Source: JAENVU01 sp038250905
GTDB lineage: Bacteria; Actinomycetota; Acidimicrobiia; IMCC26256; JAENVU01
DNA: 64,000 bases
NCBI GenBank assembly: GCA_038250905.1
Contig: JBBSBV010000018.1
Location: 25,231 to 89,230, forward strand
Reading direction: 5' to 3'
Part shown: piece after piece, positions 17,738 through 25,945 of the stretch
Layout of the letters: every line of letters begins with the position of its first letter
Position numbering within the stretch: position 1 is the first letter of the stretch
The notes under the pieces: generated by a model
What the model saw: the letters and a program-made list of their open reading frames with translations, nothing else
What the model was told of the DNA's origin: nothing
Databases searched by the model: none
Position numbers and translations under genes: made by a program

Positions 17738-19236
17738 TGCGCGCGCTGTTGTCCGTCTACGACAAGACCGGGATCGTGGAGTTTGCCCGCGAGCTCCACG
17801 CACTCGACGTGGCGTTGGTGTCGAGCGGCGGCACCGCCAAGGCGATCGCGGAGGCCGGGATCCCGGTCACCGACGTGGCCGACATCACCGGCGTCCCGGC
17901 CATCCTCGATCACCGCGTGGTCACGCTGCACCCGAAGATCCACGGCGGCCTGCTCGCGGATCCCACCAACGAGGCGCACCGCGCCGACATGGCCGAGTAC
18001 GGGATCGAGCCGTTCGATCTCGTCGTCTCCAACCTCTACCCGTTCGCGAGTGACCCGTCGATCGAACTCATCGACATCGGTGGCCCGGCGATGGTGCGCG
18101 CGTCGGCGAAGAACCACGCCCACGTGGGGATCGTCACCAGCCCCGACCAGTACGAGGCGGTGCTCGCCGAGCTGCGCGCCGACGGCGCGTTGTCCGACGG
18201 GTTGCGACGCGAGTTGGCGCTGGCGGCGTTTGCCCGGACTGCGGCGTACGACGCGGCCATCGTGGAGTGGCTACAGGCGGGCGAGACCCTGCCGCGTCAC
18301 CTCGTGCTGGCACTGGACCGGACCGACGAGACCCTGCGGTACGGCGAGAACCCGCACCAGCACGGCGCGCGGTACCGCGAAGTCGGGACGTCGAGCTGGT
18401 GGGACGGCATGGTCCAACACGGCGGACTCGCGCTCAGCTATCTCAACCTGTACGACACCGAGGCGGCGTGGAAGCTGGCCCACGATCTCGGTGATCGCGC
18501 CGTCTGCGCCATCATCAAACACGCCAATCCGTGTGGGGTCGCGGTGGCCGACGACCTGGTGACCGCCTACGGGCGAGCATTGGCATGTGACGAGCGCTCG
18601 GCCTTCGGCGGCATCGTGGCCTTCAACCGGCCGATCGACGACGAGACCGCGGCGGCGATGGCGGCCGGGCCGCAGGCCGACGTCGTGATCGCGCCCGGCT
18701 ATTCGCCCGGCGCGCTCGACGCCCTGCGGGCGAAGCGGAAGAACACCCGGCTGCTCGAGGCGCCGGCACCGACGGGTGCGGTGCGCGAGTTCCGCCAGAT
18801 CAGCGGCGGGTTCCTGGTGCAGGACGCCGCCCACTTCGCGGCGGGCCGCGACGACTGGAAGGTGGCCACCAAGGTCGCGCCGACAGCCGAACAGTGGGTC
18901 GACGCCGAAATGGCGTGGCGCATCTGCGGCCACGTGAAGTCGAACGCGATCGTGCTCGTCAAGGACGGACAGGCCGTCGGCATCGGCGCGGGTCAGCAGA
19001 ACCGCGTGGAGTCCGGCGAGATCGCGGCGAAGAAGGCCGCGGGCCGCGCGGTGGGCGGTGCATCCGCGTCCGACGCCTTCTATCCCTTCCCCGACGGCGT
19101 CGAAGCCGCGGCGGCCGCGGGCGTGGCGGTGGTGTTGCAACCGGGCGGCTCGGTGAGTGACGAGAAAGTCATCACGCGCGCCGACGAACTCGGCCTCGCC
19201 ATGGTGCTCACGGGCGAACGCCACTTCCTCCACTAG
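17737..19236 (+). CDS. purH: AICAR transformylase / IMP cyclohydrolase
   Basis: This bifunctional 499-residue enzyme catalyses the last two steps to IMP. The N-terminal MGS-like cyclohydrolase domain begins ALLSVYDKTGIVEFA and includes VVTLHPKIHGGLLAD. The C-terminal transformylase has LRYGENPHQ, the AIIKHANPCG lysine/histidine active site, and the DAFYPFPDGVE region near the end. ATG 17737 is favoured over 17731 because GAGGA then lies at normal spacing and the product starts at the family position. It is slightly short compared with many PurH proteins, but all motifs are present. Confidence 0.97.
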   Translation: MRALLSVYDKTGIVEFARELHALDVALVSSGGTAKAIAEAGIPVTDVADITGVPAILDHRVVTLHPKIHGGLLADPTNEAHRADMAEYGIEPFDLVVSNLYPFASDPSIELIDIGGPAMVRASAKNHAHVGIVTSPDQYEAVLAELRADGALSDGLRRELALAAFARTAAYDAAIVEWLQAGETLPRHLVLALDRTDETLRYGENPHQHGARYREVGTSSWWDGMVQHGGLALSYLNLYDTEAAWKLAHDLGDRAVCAIIKHANPCGVAVADDLVTAYGRALACDERSAFGGIVAFNRPIDDETAAAMAAGPQADVVIAPGYSPGALDALRAKRKNTRLLEAPAPTGAVREFRQISGGFLVQDAAHFAAGRDDWKVATKVAPTAEQWVDAEMAWRICGHVKSNAIVLVKDGQAVGIGAGQQNRVESGEIAAKKAAGRAVGGASASDAFYPFPDGVEAAAAAGVAVVLQPGGSVSDEKVITRADELGLAMVLTGERHFLH

Positions 19237-19273
19237 AAGGGACTCACCCCATGAATGACGGGAGGCGATTGAC

Positions 19274-20137
19274 GTGACCCACATGATGCCCGGCGGACCG
19301 GTGGCCGACGCGGTGTTCGCCGACCTCGGACCGCGCATCGCGGCACTGATCGCGGCCGGACACACGCCGGGACTCGCGACCCTGCTCGTCGGCGCCGACG
19401 ACGCCAGCGCGCGGTACGTGGGGATGAAGCACGCCAAGGCCGCGGAGCTCGGGTGTCATTCGGTCGACATGCACCTGGACGCGGATGCGACCCAGGCCGA
19501 GGTCCTGGACGCGGTCCAGGCGTTGAACGACGACGAGTCCGTCGACGCGGTGTTGTTCCAGTACCCGCCGCCTGCACACATCGATTTCGAAGCGGCGCTG
19601 TTCACGCTGGACCCCGACAAGGACGTCGACGGCATCCATCCGCTCAACCTCGGTCGGCTCGCGCTGTCGATGCCGTGCCCGGTCCCGTGCACGCCGGCGG
19701 GGATCGAGGCCCTGCTCGCGTTCTACGAAGTTCCGGTCGCAGGCCGTGAGGTGTGCATCCTCGGTCGTGGCGCCACCCTCGGTCGGCCGCTGGCCCTCCT
19801 CCTGTCGCAGAAACGACCGACCGCGAACGCGGCGGTGACCGTGGTCCACACCGGCGTCCCCGACTGGCCCGAGTACACCAAGCGGGCCGACGTGGTCATC
19901 GCCGCCGCCGGTGTCCCCGGCATCCTCCAACCCGAGCACATCACGCCCGGCTGCGTCGTGGTCGGCGGCGGGGTCCGGTACGAGGGTCGCAAACTCCTGC
20001 CCGATGTCGACGTCGCGTGTGAAGCGGTGGCCGGCTGGATCACGCCCCGGGTGGGCGGTGTCGGCCCGACGACGATCGCGATGCTCTTTCGCAACCTGGT
20101 CGAGATCGCCGAACGCAACGCCGGAATCGACGTATGA
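19274..20137 (+). CDS. folD: Methylene-THF dehydrogenase / methenyl-THF cyclohydrolase
   Basis: This 287-residue FolD interconverts 5,10-methylene-, methenyl- and 10-formyl-THF with NADP. It has the cyclohydrolase/dehydrogenase residues Tyr48 and Lys52 in ASARYVGMKHAKA, DKDVDGIHP with Asp119, the dinucleotide-binding LGRGATLGRPLA, and the C-terminal VGGVGPTTIAML. The usual Gln-Leu-Pro-Leu-Pro is Gln-Tyr-Pro-Pro-Pro here (96-100), a mild deviation. GTG 19274 follows GGAGG by eight bases. The context after purN-purH suits 10-formyl-THF supply. Confidence 0.95.
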   Translation: MTHMMPGGPVADAVFADLGPRIAALIAAGHTPGLATLLVGADDASARYVGMKHAKAAELGCHSVDMHLDADATQAEVLDAVQALNDDESVDAVLFQYPPPAHIDFEAALFTLDPDKDVDGIHPLNLGRLALSMPCPVPCTPAGIEALLAFYEVPVAGREVCILGRGATLGRPLALLLSQKRPTANAAVTVVHTGVPDWPEYTKRADVVIAAAGVPGILQPEHITPGCVVVGGGVRYEGRKLLPDVDVACEAVAGWITPRVGGVGPTTIAMLFRNLVEIAERNAGIDV

Positions 20138-20228
20138 GCGAGAGCGGAGCGGGGCTACGGCTTCCTGACAGCCTTCGCATCAGCGGAGCGTGGCCCGTCC
20201 GGCCGGCTCCGAAGGAGCAAGCGGACAG

Positions 20229-20414
20229 ATGATGCCCTGTCTGCAGTGCGGGTATCAGAAGTCGCCCGACGACCGCTGCCCCGAATGCGGGCTCACCGCC
20301 GAGTTCGGCCCGGATCGCCCGAACCCGTTCCCGGGTGCGACGATCTACGCAATGATCGGAGCGGTCGTCCTGGTCTTCGCCCTCACGCTGCTCATCGTTG
20401 GCCTCACGGCCTGA
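20229..20414 (+). CDS. Small zinc-ribbon membrane protein
   Basis: This 61-residue protein begins with a compact zinc ribbon of two CxxC knuckles (CLQC and CPEC) followed by a short linker and one C-terminal transmembrane helix (IYAMIGAVVLVFALTLLIVGL). A good SD (GAAGGAG) lies before the ATG at 20229. Its metal-binding head on a membrane tail suggests an adaptor or sensor, but no function is known. It is located between folD and icd. Confidence 0.75.
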   Translation: MMPCLQCGYQKSPDDRCPECGLTAEFGPDRPNPFPGATIYAMIGAVVLVFALTLLIVGLTA

Positions 20415-20472
20415 CGGCGGGACCGACTCCCCGCTCCACCCCTGAACCGACTCCCGAATCAAAAGGAATCCG

Positions 20473-21669
20473 ATGCCCGAGAAGATCACGCAGAACGCCG
20501 ACGGATCGCTCAACGTGCCCGACGAGCCGATCATCCCGTTCATCGAGGGTGACGGTACCGGGGTCGACATCTGGCCGGCGGCGCAACTGGTGATGGACGC
20601 CGCGGCGGCCAAGCACGGCAAGCGCATCGGCTGGACCGAGGTGCTCGCGGGGCAGAAGGCATTCGACCAGACCGGCGACTGGCTGCCCGAAGCCACGGTG
20701 GACGCGTTCCGTGACCTCCTCATCGGCATCAAGGGTCCGTTGACGACGCCGATCGGTGGCGGGATCCGTTCGCTCAACGTTGCGCTGCGCCAGATCCTCG
20801 ACCTCTACGTCTGCCTGCGGCCGGTGCGATGGTTCACCGGAGTCCCCTCGCCGGTGAAGCACCCCGAGAAGGTCGACATGGTGATCTTCCGCGAGAACAC
20901 CGAGGACATCTACGCCGGCCTCGAGGTGGAGGAAGGTACGCCCGAGGCGAAGCGCCTCATCGAGATGCTGCACGACACGCTCGGCTGGGACATCCGGGCC
21001 GACTCGGGGGTGGGGATCAAGCCCATCTCCGAAACCGGTTCGAAGCGGCTCATCCGCGCGTCGATCGAATACGCGGTGCGCAAGAACCGCAAGAGCGTGA
21101 CCATCGTGCACAAGGGCAACATCCAGAAGTTCACCGAAGGCGCGTTCATGAAGTGGGGCTACGAACTCACGCGCGACGAGTTCGCCGATGTGGCGGTCGG
21201 CTGGGACGACTGTGGTGGCGACCCGGGCGACAAGCTCCTCGTGAAGGACGCGATCGCCGACATCACCTTGCAGCAGGTGCTGACCCGCCCCGACGAGTTC
21301 GACGTGATCGCCACCACCAACCTGAACGGCGATTACCTCAGTGACGCGCTGGCCGCGCAGGTCGGCGGCATCGGTATCGCGCCGGGCGGCAACATCAACT
21401 ACGTCACCGGGCACGGGATCTTCGAGGCCACCCACGGAACGGCCCCGAAGTACGCCGGCCAGGACAAGGTGAACCCGGGTTCGGTCCTGCTCTCAGGCGT
21501 GATGATGTTCGAACACCTCGGTTGGCAAGGTGCGGCCGACGACATCGTGCGGGCCCTCGAAGCCACCATCGGCGACAAGGTCGTCACCTACGACTTCGCC
21601 CGCCAGATGGACGGCGCCACCGAGGTCAAGTGCTCGGAGTTCGCCCAGGCGATCGTGGACCGTCTGTAA
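20473..21669 (+). CDS. icd: Isocitrate dehydrogenase (NADP-type, decarboxylating)
   Basis: This 398-residue enzyme of the homodimeric E. coli-like IDH family oxidises isocitrate to 2-oxoglutarate. The substrate phosphate-mimic loop GGGIRSLNVALRQ, the RPVRWFTGVPSP segment, DMVIFRENTEDIYAGLE, and the metal-binding DVIATTNLNGDYLSD are all present. EATHGTAPKYAG marks the cofactor site. ATG follows AAAAGGA. Neighbouring sucCD and mdh make this a partial TCA-cycle cluster. Confidence 0.96.
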   Translation: MPEKITQNADGSLNVPDEPIIPFIEGDGTGVDIWPAAQLVMDAAAAKHGKRIGWTEVLAGQKAFDQTGDWLPEATVDAFRDLLIGIKGPLTTPIGGGIRSLNVALRQILDLYVCLRPVRWFTGVPSPVKHPEKVDMVIFRENTEDIYAGLEVEEGTPEAKRLIEMLHDTLGWDIRADSGVGIKPISETGSKRLIRASIEYAVRKNRKSVTIVHKGNIQKFTEGAFMKWGYELTRDEFADVAVGWDDCGGDPGDKLLVKDAIADITLQQVLTRPDEFDVIATTNLNGDYLSDALAAQVGGIGIAPGGNINYVTGHGIFEATHGTAPKYAGQDKVNPGSVLLSGVMMFEHLGWQGAADDIVRALEATIGDKVVTYDFARQMDGATEVKCSEFAQAIVDRL

Positions 21670-21735
21670 CCAACGCCACGTTCGGCATCCGGGCTCCCGC
21701 ACCGCGCCGAACTGTTCCACGGAGGTACGCGGACG

Positions 21736-22524
21736 GTGATCCTGGCCGAGATGGTGGTGCGGCACACGCGCAAGCACATGCCCACGCGTCGCGTCGCGCT
21801 CGGGGATCTCTACCTGCCCATGACCGGGCCCGCTCACGGCGCCGGGTTGCTGGCCGCCGTGGTCGCCGAGAACATCGGTTGGTTCGACGACGATCAACTC
21901 GACGAGCTGCCGCGCCTTCTCCACGACATCGGTCGCAACGGCATCTCGGTGCCGCGCATCGCGTTGCGACACCGGCTCCAGACCGACGTCCACGGGCTCG
22001 ACCGTTCCCGGCACCGCCTCCTCGAGGAGGACGGCCGGTTCATCGTGGAACTCGACGTGCACGGGGCACCCGGGCCCCAGGTCGTGGGCGCGGTGATGGC
22101 GGCGGGGGTGATGGGGTCGAGTGTGCGCCGGCGCGCCATCCGCGCGATCGAGGCCGCGATCGCGCAGCCCGGCGTGATCCCGGAGCCGTTCATGGTGCGC
22201 CGCCTCGCCGAGGGCCTGCCGATCATGCGTCCGCCGACCGCCGGGATGGGCCCGATCGAGGATGCGTACAGCGAGACCGAAACCGGCTCCTGGGTGGGCG
22301 TGCCGGCCGAGCGCCGGTGGGCCATGGAGGTCCTCGGTCTCCGCGCCGAGATGGGACTCGATCGGATCGACATCCAGCAGCGGTTCCGGCGCCTCCTGCG
22401 GGTCGCACATCCCGACCAGGGCGGTGCGGCCGATGCCGCCGCCGAGCGGATCGCCGAGCTGCGCGAAGCCCGTGAAGTGCTCCTCTCCGATGCGCCCGAC
22501 TCGGCGACCCCGCCCGCCCGGTAG
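21736..22524 (+). CDS. J-domain-like protein with unrecognised N-terminal domain
   Basis: This 262-residue protein has a C-terminal helix-HPD-helix segment (DIQQRFRRLLRVAHPDQGG, with H225-P226-D227), which is the functional core of J-domains that stimulate Hsp70 ATPase. The roughly 190 residues before it are of unknown fold and include a conserved-looking LHDIGRNGISVPRIALRHRLQTDVHG stretch. There is no zinc-finger or G/F region, so it is not DnaJ itself. GTG 21736 follows GGAGGT. It lies between icd and mdh in the same direction, and mdh starts 12 bases later. Confidence 0.75.
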   Translation: MILAEMVVRHTRKHMPTRRVALGDLYLPMTGPAHGAGLLAAVVAENIGWFDDDQLDELPRLLHDIGRNGISVPRIALRHRLQTDVHGLDRSRHRLLEEDGRFIVELDVHGAPGPQVVGAVMAAGVMGSSVRRRAIRAIEAAIAQPGVIPEPFMVRRLAEGLPIMRPPTAGMGPIEDAYSETETGSWVGVPAERRWAMEVLGLRAEMGLDRIDIQQRFRRLLRVAHPDQGGAADAAAERIAELREAREVLLSDAPDSATPPAR

Positions 22525-22536
22525 GTAGGGTCAGCC

Positions 22537-23529
22537 ATGGCCAAGACTCCAGTTCACGTCACCGTCACGGGCGCCGCCGGTCAGATCGGCTACGCGATCT
22601 TGTTCCGCATCGCATCGGGTCAGCTGCTCGGTCCGGATCAGCCGGTCGTGCTCCGGTTGCTCGAGATCGAGCCCGCGATGAAGGCCCTCGGCGGTGTCGC
22701 GATGGAGTTGGACGACTGTGCCTTCCCGCTCCTCGCGGGGATCGAGACCACCTCCGACCTGAAGAACGCGTTCGACGGTACGAGCTGGGCACTGCTCGTC
22801 GGTTCCATCCCGCGCAAGGCGGGAATGGAGCGGGGTGACCTGCTCAACGTGAACGGCGGCATCTTCAAGCCCCAGGGCCAGGCCATCAACGCCCACGCCG
22901 CGTCGGACGTGCGCGTGCTCGTCGTCGGGAACCCGTGCAACACCAACTGCCTGATCGCGCGGAGCAACGCCCCCGACGTCCCGGCCGACCGGTGGTTCGC
23001 GATGACCCGCCTCGACGAGAACCGCGCCCAGACCCAGCTCGCGCAGAAGGCCGGCGTGCCGGTGGCGCAGGTCAGCAACGTCACGATCTGGGGCAACCAC
23101 TCGGCCACCCAGTACCCCGACTTCGCCAACGCCCGCATCGGCGGCAAGCCGGCCACCGAGGTGATCACCGACACCGCGTGGCTGCAAGGCCCGTTCATCG
23201 AGACGGTGCAGAAGCGCGGTGCCGCGATCATCGAGGCCCGCGGGTTGTCGTCGGCCGCCTCGGCCGCCAACGCCGCGATCGACTCGGTGAACAGCATCCA
23301 CACCGCGCCGCCCGCCGGTGATTGGGCGAGCCTCGCGGTGGTCAGCCGCGGCGAGTACGGCACCCCCGAAGGCCTGCAGTTCGGCTTCCCGGTCGCGGCC
23401 GACGGCCAAGGTGGATGGAGCGTCGTCGAAGGTCTGGCGCACGACGAGTTCGCGCAGGGCAAGCTCGCCATCACCACCGAAGAGCTCGAGTCGGAGCGGG
23501 CCGAGATCACGTCGCTCGGCTTGATCTGA
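22537..23529 (+). CDS. mdh: Malate dehydrogenase
   Basis: This 330-residue NAD-dependent enzyme of the cytosolic-type MDH group interconverts malate and oxaloacetate. It contains the dinucleotide fold TGAAGQIGYA (11-20), the substrate-loop arginines in GSIPRKAGMERGD (R93, R99), the Asp/Arg pair in TRLDENRAQ, and the catalytic histidine in TIWGNHSATQYPDF (His188). Its position 12 bases behind the J-domain gene suggests a common transcript. Confidence 0.97.
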   Translation: MAKTPVHVTVTGAAGQIGYAILFRIASGQLLGPDQPVVLRLLEIEPAMKALGGVAMELDDCAFPLLAGIETTSDLKNAFDGTSWALLVGSIPRKAGMERGDLLNVNGGIFKPQGQAINAHAASDVRVLVVGNPCNTNCLIARSNAPDVPADRWFAMTRLDENRAQTQLAQKAGVPVAQVSNVTIWGNHSATQYPDFANARIGGKPATEVITDTAWLQGPFIETVQKRGAAIIEARGLSSAASAANAAIDSVNSIHTAPPAGDWASLAVVSRGEYGTPEGLQFGFPVAADGQGGWSVVEGLAHDEFAQGKLAITTEELESERAEITSLGLI

Positions 23530-23542
23530 GCCACCCCGCGTC

Positions 23543-24028
23543 GTGTCGCGTTGGTGGCGCCAGGCCATCCCCTGGGGTGACATCGTCGTTGAGGTCGGCC
23601 CACGCGGCATCACCCGCATCTCCCTCCCGCAGTCACCCGTCGACGAGCAGGTGGACGCCCCTCGGCGCGACGCCAGGATCGCAGCCCAGCTCGATGCGTA
23701 CTTCGCGGGCCGGCGACGCGCGTTCGACGTCGAGGTCGAGTTGCCGGACTCGCTGTCCGGTTTCCAGCGCCGGGTGTTGCTGAGCCTGCGCGAAGAAGTC
23801 GGTTACGGCGAGACCGTCACCTACGGCGAGTTGGCCGAGATCGCCGGGCGTCCCGGTGCCGCTCGCGCCGTCGGGTCGACCATGGCCCGCAACCCGGTGC
23901 CCTTCGTGATCCCGTGCCATCGGGTCGTCGCCGCGACCGGCATCGGTGGTTACGGCGGCGGGTACGGCGACGGTGTGGCGCTCAAGCGCGCGCTGTTGGC
24001 GCTCGAGTCGGGCGTCAGCCCCCGGTAG
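23543..24028 (+). CDS. ogt: Methylated-DNA-protein-cysteine methyltransferase
   Basis: This 161-residue suicide repair protein removes alkyl groups from O6-alkylguanine. The acceptor cysteine is in IPCHRVV (Cys125), preceded by the DNA-binding helix with GRPGAARAVGSTMARNPVP. GIGGYGGGYG follows the active site. The N-terminal domain is short. The GTG start lies 14 bases after mdh. Its 3' end overlaps the convergent alpha/beta hydrolase gene by 14 bases. Confidence 0.93.
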   Translation: MSRWWRQAIPWGDIVVEVGPRGITRISLPQSPVDEQVDAPRRDARIAAQLDAYFAGRRRAFDVEVELPDSLSGFQRRVLLSLREEVGYGETVTYGELAEIAGRPGAARAVGSTMARNPVPFVIPCHRVVAATGIGGYGGGYGDGVALKRALLALESGVSPR

Positions 24029-24920
24029 TACGGGTCCCGGGCTGCACCCGGTCGATCCAGTTGGCGACGAGTTCGACGAACCGTGCGGGGGCCTCGAGCT
24101 GCGGTGCGTGGCCGACGCCGGCGAGTTCGACGTAGTGAAAACCGGGCTGGCGTTGCGCGACGGCTCGGGCGAACGTGACCGAGACGAGCCGGTCGAGGCG
24201 GCCGTGCACGACCATCGTGGGCACCGTGATCGCGGCGAGGTCGGCGCGCATCTTGGTCACGATGTAGCGGAACAGGGTCCCGCCACTCTGGGCGTAGGCA
24301 CCGGCGGCTTCGGGATATCGGTTGCGCTCGGTCGCCAGCTCCACCAGTCGGGCCCGGAGTGCCGGGTCGAGCTGGTCGGGTTCGGCCAGGACGAATCGCA
24401 GGGTGGAGTCGACCACCCGTTCCGAGCCGAGCCGGCGGGCGCGGGCGTTCACGATCGGGGTCGCCACGCGCGGCAACGTGAGCATGGCGAACTTCGCCGT
24501 GCGGGCGAGCTGTTCGACGTTTCCGTTCGGCCGGGGGTACGCGGCATTGACGAGGACCAGTCCACGGACCAGCTCGGGGTGGCGCGCCGCCAGCGACACC
24601 GAGATCGAACCGCCCATCGAGTTGCCGGCGAGCACCGCGGGCCCTCGGTCGTGGAGGAGCCGCTTGACCACGTGACGGTGCGCCTCGAAGGTCGCGGCGC
24701 GGTCGACGGCGCGCGTGCGGCCGAAGCCGGGTAGGTCGAGTGCGCTCACCGGGGCGCCGAGGCGATTGCTCAGCGCGGCGCCGACCAACTCCCAGTTGAC
24801 AGTGCTGCCGCCGAGGCCGTGGACGAGCACGAGCGGGGTGGCGTCGGGATCGGGTGTCTCGGGCTGCCACTCCACGGTGTGCACCCAGGTGCCGTCGGCA
24901 TCGAACCAGCGTTGTTGCAT
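24015..24920 (-). CDS. Alpha/beta-fold hydrolase
   Basis: This 301-residue hydrolase has the oxyanion-hole VLVHGLGGS, the nucleophile elbow AGNSMGGS (Ser101), and the catalytic histidine near the C-terminus (GVGHAPQLE, His271). The acid is probably the Asp in VVHGRLDRLV. It is cytoplasmic (no signal peptide) and resembles esterase/C-C hydrolase members, but the substrate is unclear. Its ATG shares one base with the stop of the upstream winged-helix-like gene (TGATG), so the two are coupled. Confidence 0.88.
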   Translation of the reverse strand: MQQRWFDADGTWVHTVEWQPETPDPDATPLVLVHGLGGSTVNWELVGAALSNRLGAPVSALDLPGFGRTRAVDRAATFEAHRHVVKRLLHDRGPAVLAGNSMGGSISVSLAARHPELVRGLVLVNAAYPRPNGNVEQLARTAKFAMLTLPRVATPIVNARARRLGSERVVDSTLRFVLAEPDQLDPALRARLVELATERNRYPEAAGAYAQSGGTLFRYIVTKMRADLAAITVPTMVVHGRLDRLVSVTFARAVAQRQPGFHYVELAGVGHAPQLEAPARFVELVANWIDRVQPGTRTTGG

Positions 24921-25483
24921 CAGGATCCTTCGACCGGTTCGGTGCCGCGCTCGATCCCCAGCGCGACGAGCAGGTGCTCGTGCAGTTCCATCCAGACCGT
25001 GTGGTAGGAGTCGATCCGCGGGGAGGTGAACCAGTCCCGGTCGCCGTCCTCCACCCGGGTCCGGGCGGCGCGGAGGCGGGGTCGGTACCCCCCGAAGGCC
25101 GCGAGATCCCGTCCGAGTCGGCGCACCACCGGGCCGGTGCGGTCGTCGACCGCCGCGAGTCGGTCGATCACGCTCCAGTCGTACGTGGTGTCGGCGTGGT
25201 CGTTCGCCACGTTGCCGGGACGGACCTGCCAGTCGTGACAGATCTGGATCAGCTCCACGTTGCGGGGGAGGAAGTGCTCGTAGGCGTTTATCACCGCGGC
25301 CCGCTCGTCGTCCGCGGCGCGGAACTCCAGGTCGGCCGCCACGCGCCCCGCGGGGGAGAGCACGATGCGGTCGCCGCGCTCGGTGGCATGACCGCTCGCG
25401 ACGAGACGCGCGCGCGTGTCGGGGTCCGCGCCGGTGAGGCGGCCGACGAGGCGCAGGCGCAGGAGGAGGGGCCGTTCGTCCAC
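24920..25483 (-). CDS. Putative winged-helix protein, divergent from the PEP-His-domain operon
   Basis: This 187-residue protein has a first part of about 55 residues (LLLRLRLVGRLTGADPDTRARLVASGHATERG then LSPAGR) with the layout of a winged helix-turn-helix. A helical tryptophan-rich C-terminal part follows, containing ICHDWQVRPGNVANDH and SYHTVWMELHEHLL. The GTG at 25483 is chosen because the frame further upstream is antisense to the divergent operon; SD evidence is weak. It is coupled to the alpha/beta hydrolase and divergent from the phosphohistidine-domain trio, suggesting it may regulate that promoter. The DNA-binding role is inferred. Confidence 0.65.
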   Translation of the reverse strand: MDERPLLLRLRLVGRLTGADPDTRARLVASGHATERGDRIVLSPAGRVAADLEFRAADDERAAVINAYEHFLPRNVELIQICHDWQVRPGNVANDHADTTYDWSVIDRLAAVDDRTGPVVRRLGRDLAAFGGYRPRLRAARTRVEDGDRDWFTSPRIDSYHTVWMELHEHLLVALGIERGTEPVEGS

Positions 25484-25588
25484 GACCGGGGAATCTACCG
25501 GCCCCGATTTCGCGTCCGTCCCGTCGACCGGCGTGCGGCGAGGCTCCACCGTCGGCCGCAAGAGTGCGCGCGGGTAGGGTCCGCCCGC

Positions 25589-25942
25589 ATGAGTGAGGTT
25601 CTGGGGACCGGGGTCACAGTGTTCACGGCGGATGCGGTCGAGGGGGTCTGGCGGATGCTGCATTCGCCCGACGACGTCCTCGCCCTGATGGACAGCGGAG
25701 CCGACGGCGTGATCGCGGGGGTCCAGGATGCCGGGGCCACGTTCCTCGCCCCGATCTTCGACGAACTCACCGCGGTCGTGTGCATGTCGGGCACGCCCTC
25801 GAGCCATATCGGCATCGTCAGCCGCGAATACCAGGTGCCGTGCATCATGGCGACGGAGCTCACGGGCGCGACGCCGGACGACGGCACGACCGTGGTGCTC
25901 GACTGTCGCGAGTCTGCCGGCGTCCTGAGCGTTGCGGGCTGA
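25589..25942 (+). CDS. Stand-alone PEP-utilising-enzyme mobile (phosphohistidine) domain
   Basis: This 117-residue protein consists only of a swivelling phosphohistidine domain. The motif MSGTPSSHIGIVSREYQVP (66-84) matches the T-x-GG-x-SH-x-A-I-x-AR-E-x-G-I-P signature of PPDK, PEP synthase and rifampin phosphotransferase, with His73 as the likely phosphorylated residue. GATPDDGTTVVLDC completes the domain as in family members. No ATP-grasp or PEP/pyruvate barrel is fused or encoded nearby, so a phosphate donor must come from elsewhere. The downstream gene starts three bases after the stop, indicating an operon. A two- or three-component phosphotransfer enzyme is a plausible but unproven role. 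Confidence 0.8.
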   Translation: MSEVLGTGVTVFTADAVEGVWRMLHSPDDVLALMDSGADGVIAGVQDAGATFLAPIFDELTAVVCMSGTPSSHIGIVSREYQVPCIMATELTGATPDDGTTVVLDCRESAGVLSVAG

Positions 25943-25945
25943 CGC

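Noticed and set aside
19251..19277. Eight-codon ORF (ATG at 19251) overlapping the folD start and containing its SD
   Set aside because: Too short and likely a by-product of the GGAGG ribosome site; no repeats or regulatory codons seen.
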